From: a virus
Length of the DNA: 64,000 nucleotides
Strand: one strand, 5' to 3'
Virus record (IMG/VR): IMGVR_UViG_3300036800_000031
Coordinates: 1-64,000 of that record
Shown: positions 52,871 to 61,726 of the stretch, one piece after another
Numbering within the stretch: position 1 is the stretch's first letter
Layout: every line of letters begins with the position of its first letter
Made by a program: the position numbers and the translations under genes
Notes under the pieces: model-generated
Databases searched by the model: none
What the model saw: only the letters and a program-made list of their open reading frames with translations
Told to the model about the DNA's origin: nothing

Positions 52871-54588
52871 CAGGCGGCGGGGGACTGGCGACGGTTCAGC
52901 CGGGTGTCCAACTTCGCCAGCGCAGCGTCACGTTCAGCGGCCAGTTCTTCTTCCCGGTTGCCCGCTCCGGCGACTTTGAGCACATTCGGCGGAACCGGCT
53001 TCTTCATCTTGCCGTGGAGGCTCATCAGCTTCTTGGCTGCGGCCGTCTTGGCCTCGTCCGGAGCGTCCACCTGGTTGATCCGGCTGGAAGCGGCGGCGAT
53101 GGCGTGGGTGTTGTAGGTGCCGTCAGGCTCCTTCACCGGAAGGTGGTGGGCGTCCTTGTTGTCGCCTTCACCCTTGATCAGCGCAGCTTCCTTCCACTGC
53201 TCCGGGGTGTAGTCGGCCTGGCTGAAGTCGCTCCAGGGCTTGTCGCTGAAGGTGGTGTCGCCACGGTTGCCGTCTTCGCCTTCATCCGGGTCATCCGGGT
53301 CGTCCACGCCCATTGCGTCGAGCAGGGCATCCACGCTGACCGAAGCCGCCTGAACCAGCGCCAACGACTGCTGGACATCATCCGGCAGGGCCGCAATGTC
53401 CACGTCCCGGAGGTACTCCACCGCCGAGTCGAGGGCGGCGTCGGTAGCGGCGGCGAGGCTGGCGGCGACTGAGTTGTCGTTCCCGCCGGTATCCGTGCCG
53501 GTAGCGACGTGGGGAGCGATGGCGATGGCCGCTTCCCGCAGGATCAGGCCGAGAGCCGGGTGAGCCTGCTCGATCACCGACCGAACGTAGTCGGCGTCGA
53601 TGTCGTCGGGGTCGTCCGGAAGCTCGAACTCAAACGGCTCGCTGCGTTGGCCCTTGCTGTGGACGGCCTTCGCGGCGGCGCTCTTGGCGCTGGCCGGGCT
53701 GTCGCTCTCGGTGGTGCCGTTGCCTACCGGCTCACCTTCGTCGTCGGTGACTGACCAGGAGTGGCCGGTCACGGTGTCGCCGTCCTTCACGGGCTTCACC
53801 CTCATGGCTTCGCCGTTCGGGCCGGTAGCCGTGTGGGTGCCGCTGTCGAGGGCTGTCCACTCCACCGGGGCAGTGTCATCTTCGTCTGCACCTTCGGGAG
53901 CGGCGGCTCCATCGCCTGCGGAAGCGGTACGGACGCCCGGATCGGTGAGCACGATCTTCTCCAGCAACTCGGGGTGATGCTCCTCGACCAAAGCCCGGAA
54001 GCCGTCGAAGGTGACCAGGCCGCTATCGCGAAGCTGGAGAATCTCTGCCATTTCCATGATGATGAGTCCTTGCTCTCGTAGCCCGACCGCCTTAGCGCCA
54101 GGGATCGAACCGATTGTGACTGGGGAGAACTCTGCCATGAAGGCGGAGGTGATGCGTGACACGCCGCGAGTGCCGGTGGGCTGGAACTTGGCATTCTTGA
54201 AGCCGAAGCTGAAGTCGGTGATCGTCCCGTCTTGGATTTGGCTGAAGGCCCGCTTGGCATTCGGGACCGCATCCGGGTCGCTGAACTTGCCCCGGATCTC
54301 GTTCACCTTCGGGGTCACCTGGGCGGTGAGTGCCCGGCCGATGGGGTCGCGGAGGTCGTGCTGCCAGCACATGGTGGGGAGCCGCTGCTCAAAGCTCTCG
54401 GCGAAGGCCCGGTCCCCGAACATCGTCTTGTAGGAGTCCACGGTGTCGTGGGGGAACTCGACCAAGACCTGGTGGGTCTTGTCGTCTACGTCCTTGAAGT
54501 GACCCTGGAGCGAGTCGATTGAACGCAGTTCCAGACCGCCGATAACGGGGCCACCGAGGTCTCCAGGGTTTGCTTCGCGTGTGTCCAC
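52870..54588 (-). CDS. HK97-family prohead protease with long C-terminal extension
   Basis: 572 residues, about three times the usual size. Residues 20-200 are the U35-type protease: MCWQHDLRDPIGR with the catalytic His near 75, DFSFGF with Ser near 126, and EFSPVTIGS near 160. The remaining 370 residues are acidic and helical, with a hinge and an SWSVTDDEGEPVG beta part, and end KKLMSLHGKMKKP. The extension may be a scaffold fused to the protease. GTG 54588; no strong ribosome site seen. Confidence 0.85.
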   Translation of the reverse strand: MDTREANPGDLGGPVIGGLELRSIDSLQGHFKDVDDKTHQVLVEFPHDTVDSYKTMFGDRAFAESFEQRLPTMCWQHDLRDPIGRALTAQVTPKVNEIRGKFSDPDAVPNAKRAFSQIQDGTITDFSFGFKNAKFQPTGTRGVSRITSAFMAEFSPVTIGSIPGAKAVGLREQGLIIMEMAEILQLRDSGLVTFDGFRALVEEHHPELLEKIVLTDPGVRTASAGDGAAAPEGADEDDTAPVEWTALDSGTHTATGPNGEAMRVKPVKDGDTVTGHSWSVTDDEGEPVGNGTTESDSPASAKSAAAKAVHSKGQRSEPFEFELPDDPDDIDADYVRSVIEQAHPALGLILREAAIAIAPHVATGTDTGGNDNSVAASLAAATDAALDSAVEYLRDVDIAALPDDVQQSLALVQAASVSVDALLDAMGVDDPDDPDEGEDGNRGDTTFSDKPWSDFSQADYTPEQWKEAALIKGEGDNKDAHHLPVKEPDGTYNTHAIAAASSRINQVDAPDEAKTAAAKKLMSLHGKMKKPVPPNVLKVAGAGNREEELAAERDAALAKLDTRLNRRQSPAA

Positions 54589-54636
54589 GGGTGACAGTTT
54601 GGCCCGAAACTCGTCGGAGGCGTGGGGATACTGCGG

Positions 54637-54855
54637 TTAGAGGACGATGGCTTTGACCGACGGGTACGCAAACGGAGGTCGGTGGGAGTAGAGAACCAAG
54701 CGGAACTTCTCCGTCCAGGTCTCGTTGAGAACTTCGGTCTCGGGGTGCTTCCGGGTCTCGGTGATGGCCGAGAACTCCTCCGGGGTCATCCGCATGGGGA
54801 TGTCTTCGGACTGGGCCTTCCAAGCCGCTTCTGCCAGTTCGTCCAGCGTCCTCAT
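54637..54855 (-). CDS. Small head-region protein
   Basis: 72 residues, MRTLDELAEAAWKAQSEDIP then KFRLVLYSHRPPFAYPSVKA. Helical N-terminus, beta C-terminus. ATG 54855 overlaps the upstream stop (ATGA). Unknown. Confidence 0.65.
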   Translation of the reverse strand: MRTLDELAEAAWKAQSEDIPMRMTPEEFSAITETRKHPETEVLNETWTEKFRLVLYSHRPPFAYPSVKAIVL

Positions 54856-55058
54856 TGCTGGGGAGGGGAGGTGGAAGGCTTGACGTTCGGCCGGTCCGGA
54901 GCGTCTTCGTCCGGCTGGTGGAGGGCTTCTACGAGGTCAGGGTCTGGATGGAAGTCGTCGTCTGGCCCGAAGATCATCCACGGTGGCTTACCTTGCGCCG
55001 CCCGATCTGGCCTCTTGAACTTTGCCATTGCTTCCTCGTAGTCGGATTTATCGCTCAC
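54852..55058 (-). CDS. Small acidic protein
   Basis: 68 residues: MSDKSDYEEAMAKFKRPDRA, then GPDDDFHPDPDLVEALHQPD and a Pro/Ser tail. GTG 55058 overlaps the stop of the giant gene. Low complexity; perhaps a chaperone or adaptor for it. Confidence 0.6.
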   Translation of the reverse strand: MSDKSDYEEAMAKFKRPDRAAQGKPPWMIFGPDDDFHPDPDLVEALHQPDEDAPDRPNVKPSTSPPQQ

Positions 55059-58000
55059 TTGGCAAAAGCCTCCAACTGCTTCAAGTATACGTGGGTGATA
55101 GCGCCGACCTTCTTGACGCTCTCGACTTGGAACTTACCGGCAGAAATCGTTTCCACTTCGCTGTCGTAGTTGACGACTCTCCCGACGTCCAACGACACGG
55201 TTCCAGCCGGAGCGTGAATCCAAAAATCGCGGGGCGGGTTGCTACCGGACCAGGCATTCGGGTCAGTAGACCAAGACGTCAACGGGATGTCAACCTTGTT
55301 GCCGACCGTCGTGAGGGAAGCGATAACCGAAGCGGGCATTCCACTCTTGTACAGCTTCCGCTGGAAGGCTTGCTTGTTCGGTTCTCCCTTTTCAATGTAC
55401 ATCTGAGCGATCTGTTTCGCCGCCTTCGCTGCCTGCCCGTTGCCAGGGTCATGTCCTTGGGCCATCTTGTCGAGCGCAGTGTTCATGGCGGAATGGCTAT
55501 AGCGGTAGTTGGCCTTCCACATCCCCACCGACCCAAGCTCCGAGGAGGTGAAGGACAGCTGAGTGTCGCTCTGGTTGTTCTTGTACGGGTTCCCGCTCTG
55601 TACCGACGTATAGGCACCGTGACCGCTCTTGTCGGCGAGCACCCCTTGGTGGATGATCGACTTAGAGGAGGCATTCGGGTGTTGGTCGGGGTTCTTCTTC
55701 AAGTCAACCGCGGCCTTACCGGCTCCCTGAGCCAGACCGGCAAGGTGAGCCTGGTCGATGATCCCGGATTCGTCACTGGGCTGGCCGAGGGCCGTCGCTT
55801 GGTCGAGATACCCCTGGGCGGCTCCGTTGATCTGTTCCGGCGTCTTCCCTTGGAGATGTGCCGCTATTGCTTGGTCATAACCCTGAGCGATGGCTTGGTT
55901 GTAGCCGACTTCGGAGGCTGTGGTGGCGTGAGCGGGCTTCGTCCCGTGGGGGATCGTGTCGGGGACGGTCTTCGGGGTCTGTGTGTCCTTTACTTCAAAC
56001 GGAGTTTTAGACGTGTAGAAGGAGTTGACCTTCTCGATGAACTCCTTCTCCTGGGCCTTCTTCGCTTCACTCTTGTGGGTCTTCGCCCATTCCTGCTGAC
56101 TTGCCATCGCCCCGGCGAACTTGCCCTTGGCGATTGCAGCTTCTTCGGTCCCAGGCTGGGAATCCTTCTGAGCCTTGTCCAACTTTGCCATTTCGGTGTT
56201 ATCAGGCGGCGCTGTCGTAGATGCAGATGAGTAGGCAGCGTCGTAGGCGTCGTTGTGGTAGCCGGGGTGCTGGTGGAAGGGTTCCCCGTTGCTGGCCGTG
56301 TCCCCGGTGAAGTGGATCGGTTGAGCCTTTGCCTTCAATGAAGAAGGCATCCCGCTGGTGGAGGGGGAATATCCCGGCCCGGCCGCTGCCTTCGCCGCGC
56401 TGGCCTGAGCGGACCCGGTAGAGAACTGGGCGTGCCCCGGCTTGATCTTCGTCACCTTGGTGGTCGAAAGGCCAGGCTTGAAATCACTCTCTCCGGCGTT
56501 CGGGTTCCCGTTCTCCTTGACGTAGAAGTGAGTGCCCATCGAGTTTGTGGCGGTGATGGTGTGGCCGACGTTGCCGATCAGGATTTGGTCCCCGGCCTTC
56601 AAGTTCTTCGCCATCACCTGGCTCTTGGTCGGCCCCTTCGGCTTCGGAGTAGATCGTCCACCGACAACCTTGGAAACCAGTAGGTTCGGATTGGTGCTGA
56701 TGTGTTGGAACGGGCTTCCAATGGTCTTCCCGGTACTGTTCATCTTTTGGAGAGTGAAAGCCCCCGACGGGCTGACCGCCATCACCTTGTACTTAGTACC
56801 GCCCTTGGTCTTCCAGACGTCGCCGGGCTTCAAGTCCTTCTTCGCTACCTCGACGGTGCCCGGTGACAGTGAAACCTGTGGTGATGCCTGTGGCGATGGA
56901 GTGCTGACCGACGCCTTCACCCCGCCCTTCTGGTTGGGACCGCCCAGCGGGCCTCCTGCGGCCTTGTGCTCGGCTGCTGCGGCTTTGATGCCGTGGTTCA
57001 TGCCGGAAGACTGGGCGAAGCCGCTCATCTCCCCGGCCTTCTTCGACTTCTTCCCCTTGTTGTAGTGGCTGAACGCTGCCAACTGCATCTCGTGGACGGT
57101 GGAACCGTTCGCCGCCATCTGCTTGCCGAGGAGGTACCCCTGGTTGAAGCCTTCTTGGTAGTGGGGCTTGTTCTCGGCGGGGATTTCGGGAGGCAGAGAC
57201 TTCGGGAAGGGGACAGCCGGAGCTTCGACCGGCTTCCCACCCGGACCTTCGTTTTTGACGGTGAAGCCTGGCCCGTAGTTGGAAACGGGCGGAGGGTTGC
57301 TGAACGAGTCGCTGACGTGACCCGGCTGGACGGTGGACTTGTAAACCGTCGCGGCCAAGAGATGAGCTTGGATGTCTGCCTGGCGGGAAGCCAGAGTGTT
57401 GAGAACTTCTTCCCGGTGAGCCTTCGGGATTCCGGCGTCCTGCATCTTCTGATCGACGTTTTCCAAGTTGAGGTTCGCCGCTACCTGGAGACTGCCCTTC
57501 ACCTGGAGCGGGTCCGGGTTCGATCCGTAGAGGAACTTCCCCTGGTCACTGGCGAGCAATGACTTGTCCTCTACTACTTCCTTGCCCCAACTGACCTTCA
57601 CTGCGCCCATCGCCCGGAACTTGCCCGCTCCGCCGATGTCGATACGGACGACGTTGCCGTTCGCGTCCTTGAACACGTTGTCATTGGTCAGCCCGGCGAC
57701 GTCGTGATTGGCCGTGAGGACGTCGATCCCGAACCCCTGGACGCCCTTTACCTTCTCCGTCGGGAGTCCCTGGAGGGGAGTCAGTCCTTCGATTTTCTTG
57801 CTGACCACGGAGAGTGAACCGTCGCCATTCGTCAAAATCGTGGTGTGGGGAACCGTGATCCCGGCGGCTTCGTACACCTTGCCCATCGCCACTTCGTTGT
57901 AGGCGTGCTCGTTCGAGTTCGCGGGCTTCACGAGGTAGCTCGATCCGTCAGCCGCCTTGTACCACTGACCCCCGTTGCTCCCCAGCGGACCGCTGATCTT

Positions 58001-61000
58001 CTGCATAGTGGAGAGGTCGGCGGCGTTCTTCGGGGTGTGATCCATGCCGAGGGAAGCGGCGGTGCTCAGGGGCTTCGGAGCCGGACTGGCTGATGCCTTC
58101 GGAGTGACGACCGTGGTGTCGGCGGTCTCTCCGGCGGCGGTGACGTGTCCCTGGTAGCTGTAGCCGTGGGCCTTCCGGGTGTCCATCACCTTGATGTGGG
58201 CGGCGACAGCGGCGGCGGTGGATGAATATTCCTTGGAAGCGGTAGAGACATGAGCGCCGGGCTTCGTACTCCCGTAGGCCGTGTGGTGGGTGGCGGTGCC
58301 GTCGGGGTGCTGGATGACGGTGGACTCGTAGAACTTGTCGCTCGTGCCGGAGTGGTTCTCGACTCGGGTGGAGGTATAGACCTTGCCGGGTTGGATGGTG
58401 GTCGGGGCGGAGACACTCGGCTCGATGGGCTTCGGACTGACCAGCGGCTGGCTCTTGGCGGTAGCGGCGTATTCCTTCAGCCCGGCGCTGAGTCCTTCCA
58501 AGCGGGCCTTGTCTATCCCGGCGTGAGAGTTGATTGCGGCCTCATCATGCTGGCCCGCTTGGGTGAGGGCTTCTTCCTTGGTCATACCGAGCTTCGTCGC
58601 TGATTCGATGCCGACCTTGTGCCCGGCCGTGAAGGCGTCGTGCTTCGGGGAACCGGGGAGGTACTTGGTAGCGGGACTTTCGGTGTGGAGCTTCTGTTCG
58701 GCGACGTATTTGTCGAACTGATCCTTCAGTTGCTTGTCATAGTCCGCAGCCGATTGGCCCGGTGCCCGAGGGTGGGCGAGGTACGGGTGCTCCTCGTGCC
58801 ACTTCTTCCAATCCCGAGTCTCCAGTTCTTCGTCGTCCCGTCCGGCCAGAGCCGCCTTTGCCGCTTGGTGCTTCTTGTGAGCGATCATCAACTGGGTGGC
58901 TTCGTTGCCGATAGCCGGGACCATGACCGCGATCAGCCCGAGCAGGACCGGCAGAGCCAACCCTCCGGTAGCGGCGGTAAGGGCAATAGCGGCCGCGACT
59001 TCCCCGAGCTTGATGATGAAGCTGGTCTTCGCTTCCTTGTGCTTCTCGTCGGCGATCTTGGTTTCTAGCTCGGTCACCCGGCCGTGGAGATGGGCGGCTT
59101 CGGCATCACTGACGATTTGGGCGGCGTGAGCCTTGTCGATGCTGGTGCTGGCTTCACTGGCGATCTTGTGAACCTGCGCATCGGTGACCTTCGCGGCGTT
59201 CGCCGGGCTGATCTGCGGGGTGCGGGATTGCTTGGCGGCTTCGGTATAGGCGTGAGCCGCGGCCAGGTGGACGGTCTGCGCCTTGCTCTCTCCGATGGAC
59301 TTGGCGACTCCGGCGGCTCGACGGTGCTTGGCGGCTTCGCTGCGGAGGGCGGCTTCGTCTCCGGCCTTCGGACCGTGAGTGGCCTCTTGAAAGTGCTTCA
59401 CGGCGGCGTTGTTGTAGGTGGTGACGCGGGTACCGACGATGCCGTGCTTGGTGGAGAGCTTCTTGAACTCATCGCTGCTCAGCGGGCCGGTGACCTTGCC
59501 GTGCTCGTCCATCCATCCCTGGAAGCCGGACTTCAGCCGGGCGTCGTAGGCCGCTGCGCTTTCACCCTTCGCCCGAGGGTGGGGAACGTAGGGATGCTCC
59601 TCATGCCACTTTTTCCAGTCTCGGGTTTCCAAGTCGCCTATGGATCGGCTACCTCCGTGGAGGTGATCCTGCCAATCGGCGTGGCCCGCCTTGAATGCCT
59701 CGTTGATATCTTCATCCGGTTCGGAGCGGACACCGTAGCTCTGCTGACTGACGTAGGCGTGGGTGGTGCCAGCGCGGTTCTCCACCCGGTCGATGTGGAA
59801 CTTGCCGCCGGAGATAACCTCTCGTTCCTCGGCGTACTGATTGCCCGGCAGGGCGCTGATGTCCAGACCCTTAGCCCCACTGGCGGCGTGGAAAATGACC
59901 GACTCCGTGCGAGCGCCCTTCTGCTTGGTGCCGGTGGCCCCGTGAGCGAACCCGTTAGCCACCGACGCCTTTTTCGACCACGATGCGCTGTCCAAAGCGA
60001 AGGTCTTACCGGGTGTCAGGTGCTGGACCTCGGTGGGCGTCATAAACACGCCTCGGTGCAGTGTCCCCTGCCGAGCGGTCTTGTCTTGGAGCAGCCGGAG
60101 GATGTGCTGGGCCTTGGCCCGCTGGACGTCAAAGTGCTCGACGGGCAAATCTCGAACCTGGCTGCGGTGTAGCTCGTCCTCGAACGGAGTTCGGGCGGCA
60201 GCCTGGTGGTGCCGGAAGGAAGTCGTCCAAGCCGCTATCGCCTGACTGTTTCGATCTTCTTCGGTGGCACCCTCCCATTTGGCTCGGGCGTTCTTCGTCT
60301 GTCGATCATGGGACTCGTTGAACTGGATTCCTGCACTCCCCGATAGGGAGTCCTGGCTTTTCTGATCCAGACGCAGGATCTTGCGGCTTGTCGGCACGAG
60401 GTTTTGCTTGAACCCGGTCCCCGTTCCCGCCTCCGCCGTGGGGTCGGTGGTGTTGACGATCCAGCGCCCCGGCTGTTTGCCGCCGATGCTCTTGAAGGCG
60501 TTGGTCACCCGACGGTGCTGACCGCCGATGAGAATGTGATCGCCCGGCTTCAACCGCCCGACGGTGACCTTCACCCCGGTTGGCCTCGCCGCCAGATGCT
60601 CGGCGAACGCACTCTTGATCCGCTCGTCATACTGCTCGGCGGTTTCGTTCTTCGTCCTCGGGTGAACTTCATACGGGTGTTCTTCGTGCCATTTCTTCCA
60701 GTCTCGGGTTTCGAGGTCTTCGTGGTCATCGGTCTTCCCGCTGTTCTTCCAGAAGGCTTCGTCGGCTGCGGCCGTCTTGCTGCCCTTCTTCGTTAGCCAC
60801 TTCGGCAGTTGGGTTTGCTTCAGCCCCTTCAGCCCCTTCGGCTTGGAGGTGGACGGAGAGAGCTCCAACTTCGGCACCTTGGACTTCGGTGAGCTAGGAG
60901 CCTTCGGCAGGGAATCCCCCGGTCCCTTGTCGCCGGGGCTGAAACTCGTCTTGAAGTAGGGCTTCGGCTTCGGCGGCGGGGGAGGGAGGACGATCTTCGG

Positions 61001-61684
61001 GAAGGAAAGCTCGGGGTGGAGCTTCCCGTAGGCCTCATAGGCAGCTTGAAGGGTCTGGAGGTCGCGATAGCGCCCCTGGAGATTGGTGGACTGGCTGATC
61101 GAGTTGAGGGCCTCTTGCGGCGTGGCCCACTTCAGGGCGTTCGTCTCGCCGTTCGCCTCCATCGCCGTCCGGTCCACCTGACCGGCGGTGTCGGTCGCCA
61201 GATAGAAGTGGTTGGTCGAGGAGGTCGTCCCGCCCCTGAACGCTCCGGGAACGTGCCCGACGATTTGGGGAGCATGACCGGTCTCCTCCAGGGTCTCTCT
61301 AAGGGCAGTGTCAGCTGGGTGTTCACCGTTGTCCGGTCCCCCCTTGGGAAACGTCCAGGCGTACCCGTCGAAGTGGTTGGTTGGCTCCCGAAGTAGCACT
61401 CGTCCAGCAGAGTCAAATGTAATTGCGCCATAGCGGGGGTTGCCTCCCTTGGGCCATTCGCCTTCGGCGTGGAGGTCACGGCTCCCGTAACTCCCGGTGA
61501 GTGGGTTGTGGCTGACCGGCGGTTCCTTCGGATCCTTCGGGGCGGAGTGGCTCTCTTTCGGGGTGTGCCCTTCGAGCATGGCGGCGAACTCAGCGGCGTG
61601 GTGGCTGCCCTGACCTTCGTGTTCGGCGTCCCACTTCGCCCAGTCGCGCTGGCTGAGGTCAGACCGTGAAGGAGCAAGCGCCAT
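55055..61684 (-). CDS. Giant multi-enzyme virion protein (Nudix, ART x2, kinase-like)
   Basis: 2209 residues in the head operon. Visible parts: a Nudix hydrolase at 80-210 with a complete Nudix box at 115-137 (GGPDNGE, REtlEEtG); an ADP-ribosyltransferase-like domain at 500-665 (LHRGVF, SASWSKKAS, EEREVI); a hydrophobic segment near 895-935; a HipA/protein-kinase-like domain at 1213-1440 (YLVKPA, NHDVAGLTNDN, RIDIGG); a second ART-like domain at 2060-2200 (LTSWSTDP, SEVETI). LETRDWKKWHEEHPY modules recur at about 322, 682 and 951, with a weaker one at 11. Three small LKPGD-type beta modules and three helical repeats fill the rest. By analogy with T4 Alt it may enter the cell and modify host proteins. 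Domains are inferred by eye. Confidence 0.75.
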   Translation of the reverse strand: MALAPSRSDLSQRDWAKWDAEHEGQGSHHAAEFAAMLEGHTPKESHSAPKDPKEPPVSHNPLTGSYGSRDLHAEGEWPKGGNPRYGAITFDSAGRVLLREPTNHFDGYAWTFPKGGPDNGEHPADTALRETLEETGHAPQIVGHVPGAFRGGTTSSTNHFYLATDTAGQVDRTAMEANGETNALKWATPQEALNSISQSTNLQGRYRDLQTLQAAYEAYGKLHPELSFPKIVLPPPPPKPKPYFKTSFSPGDKGPGDSLPKAPSSPKSKVPKLELSPSTSKPKGLKGLKQTQLPKWLTKKGSKTAAADEAFWKNSGKTDDHEDLETRDWKKWHEEHPYEVHPRTKNETAEQYDERIKSAFAEHLAARPTGVKVTVGRLKPGDHILIGGQHRRVTNAFKSIGGKQPGRWIVNTTDPTAEAGTGTGFKQNLVPTSRKILRLDQKSQDSLSGSAGIQFNESHDRQTKNARAKWEGATEEDRNSQAIAAWTTSFRHHQAAARTPFEDELHRSQVRDLPVEHFDVQRAKAQHILRLLQDKTARQGTLHRGVFMTPTEVQHLTPGKTFALDSASWSKKASVANGFAHGATGTKQKGARTESVIFHAASGAKGLDISALPGNQYAEEREVISGGKFHIDRVENRAGTTHAYVSQQSYGVRSEPDEDINEAFKAGHADWQDHLHGGSRSIGDLETRDWKKWHEEHPYVPHPRAKGESAAAYDARLKSGFQGWMDEHGKVTGPLSSDEFKKLSTKHGIVGTRVTTYNNAAVKHFQEATHGPKAGDEAALRSEAAKHRRAAGVAKSIGESKAQTVHLAAAHAYTEAAKQSRTPQISPANAAKVTDAQVHKIASEASTSIDKAHAAQIVSDAEAAHLHGRVTELETKIADEKHKEAKTSFIIKLGEVAAAIALTAATGGLALPVLLGLIAVMVPAIGNEATQLMIAHKKHQAAKAALAGRDDEELETRDWKKWHEEHPYLAHPRAPGQSAADYDKQLKDQFDKYVAEQKLHTESPATKYLPGSPKHDAFTAGHKVGIESATKLGMTKEEALTQAGQHDEAAINSHAGIDKARLEGLSAGLKEYAATAKSQPLVSPKPIEPSVSAPTTIQPGKVYTSTRVENHSGTSDKFYESTVIQHPDGTATHHTAYGSTKPGAHVSTASKEYSSTAAAVAAHIKVMDTRKAHGYSYQGHVTAAGETADTTVVTPKASASPAPKPLSTAASLGMDHTPKNAADLSTMQKISGPLGSNGGQWYKAADGSSYLVKPANSNEHAYNEVAMGKVYEAAGITVPHTTILTNGDGSLSVVSKKIEGLTPLQGLPTEKVKGVQGFGIDVLTANHDVAGLTNDNVFKDANGNVVRIDIGGAGKFRAMGAVKVSWGKEVVEDKSLLASDQGKFLYGSNPDPLQVKGSLQVAANLNLENVDQKMQDAGIPKAHREEVLNTLASRQADIQAHLLAATVYKSTVQPGHVSDSFSNPPPVSNYGPGFTVKNEGPGGKPVEAPAVPFPKSLPPEIPAENKPHYQEGFNQGYLLGKQMAANGSTVHEMQLAAFSHYNKGKKSKKAGEMSGFAQSSGMNHGIKAAAAEHKAAGGPLGGPNQKGGVKASVSTPSPQASPQVSLSPGTVEVAKKDLKPGDVWKTKGGTKYKVMAVSPSGAFTLQKMNSTGKTIGSPFQHISTNPNLLVSKVVGGRSTPKPKGPTKSQVMAKNLKAGDQILIGNVGHTITATNSMGTHFYVKENGNPNAGESDFKPGLSTTKVTKIKPGHAQFSTGSAQASAAKAAAGPGYSPSTSGMPSSLKAKAQPIHFTGDTASNGEPFHQHPGYHNDAYDAAYSSASTTAPPDNTEMAKLDKAQKDSQPGTEEAAIAKGKFAGAMASQQEWAKTHKSEAKKAQEKEFIEKVNSFYTSKTPFEVKDTQTPKTVPDTIPHGTKPAHATTASEVGYNQAIAQGYDQAIAAHLQGKTPEQINGAAQGYLDQATALGQPSDESGIIDQAHLAGLAQGAGKAAVDLKKNPDQHPNASSKSIIHQGVLADKSGHGAYTSVQSGNPYKNNQSDTQLSFTSSELGSVGMWKANYRYSHSAMNTALDKMAQGHDPGNGQAAKAAKQIAQMYIEKGEPNKQAFQRKLYKSGMPASVIASLTTVGNKVDIPLTSWSTDPNAWSGSNPPRDFWIHAPAGTVSLDVGRVVNYDSEVETISAGKFQVESVKKVGAITHVYLKQLEAFAK

Positions 61685-61726
61685 GAGGTGAGTATCGCCT
61701 ATCCAACGGGGGAGGGCTGAGTATGG

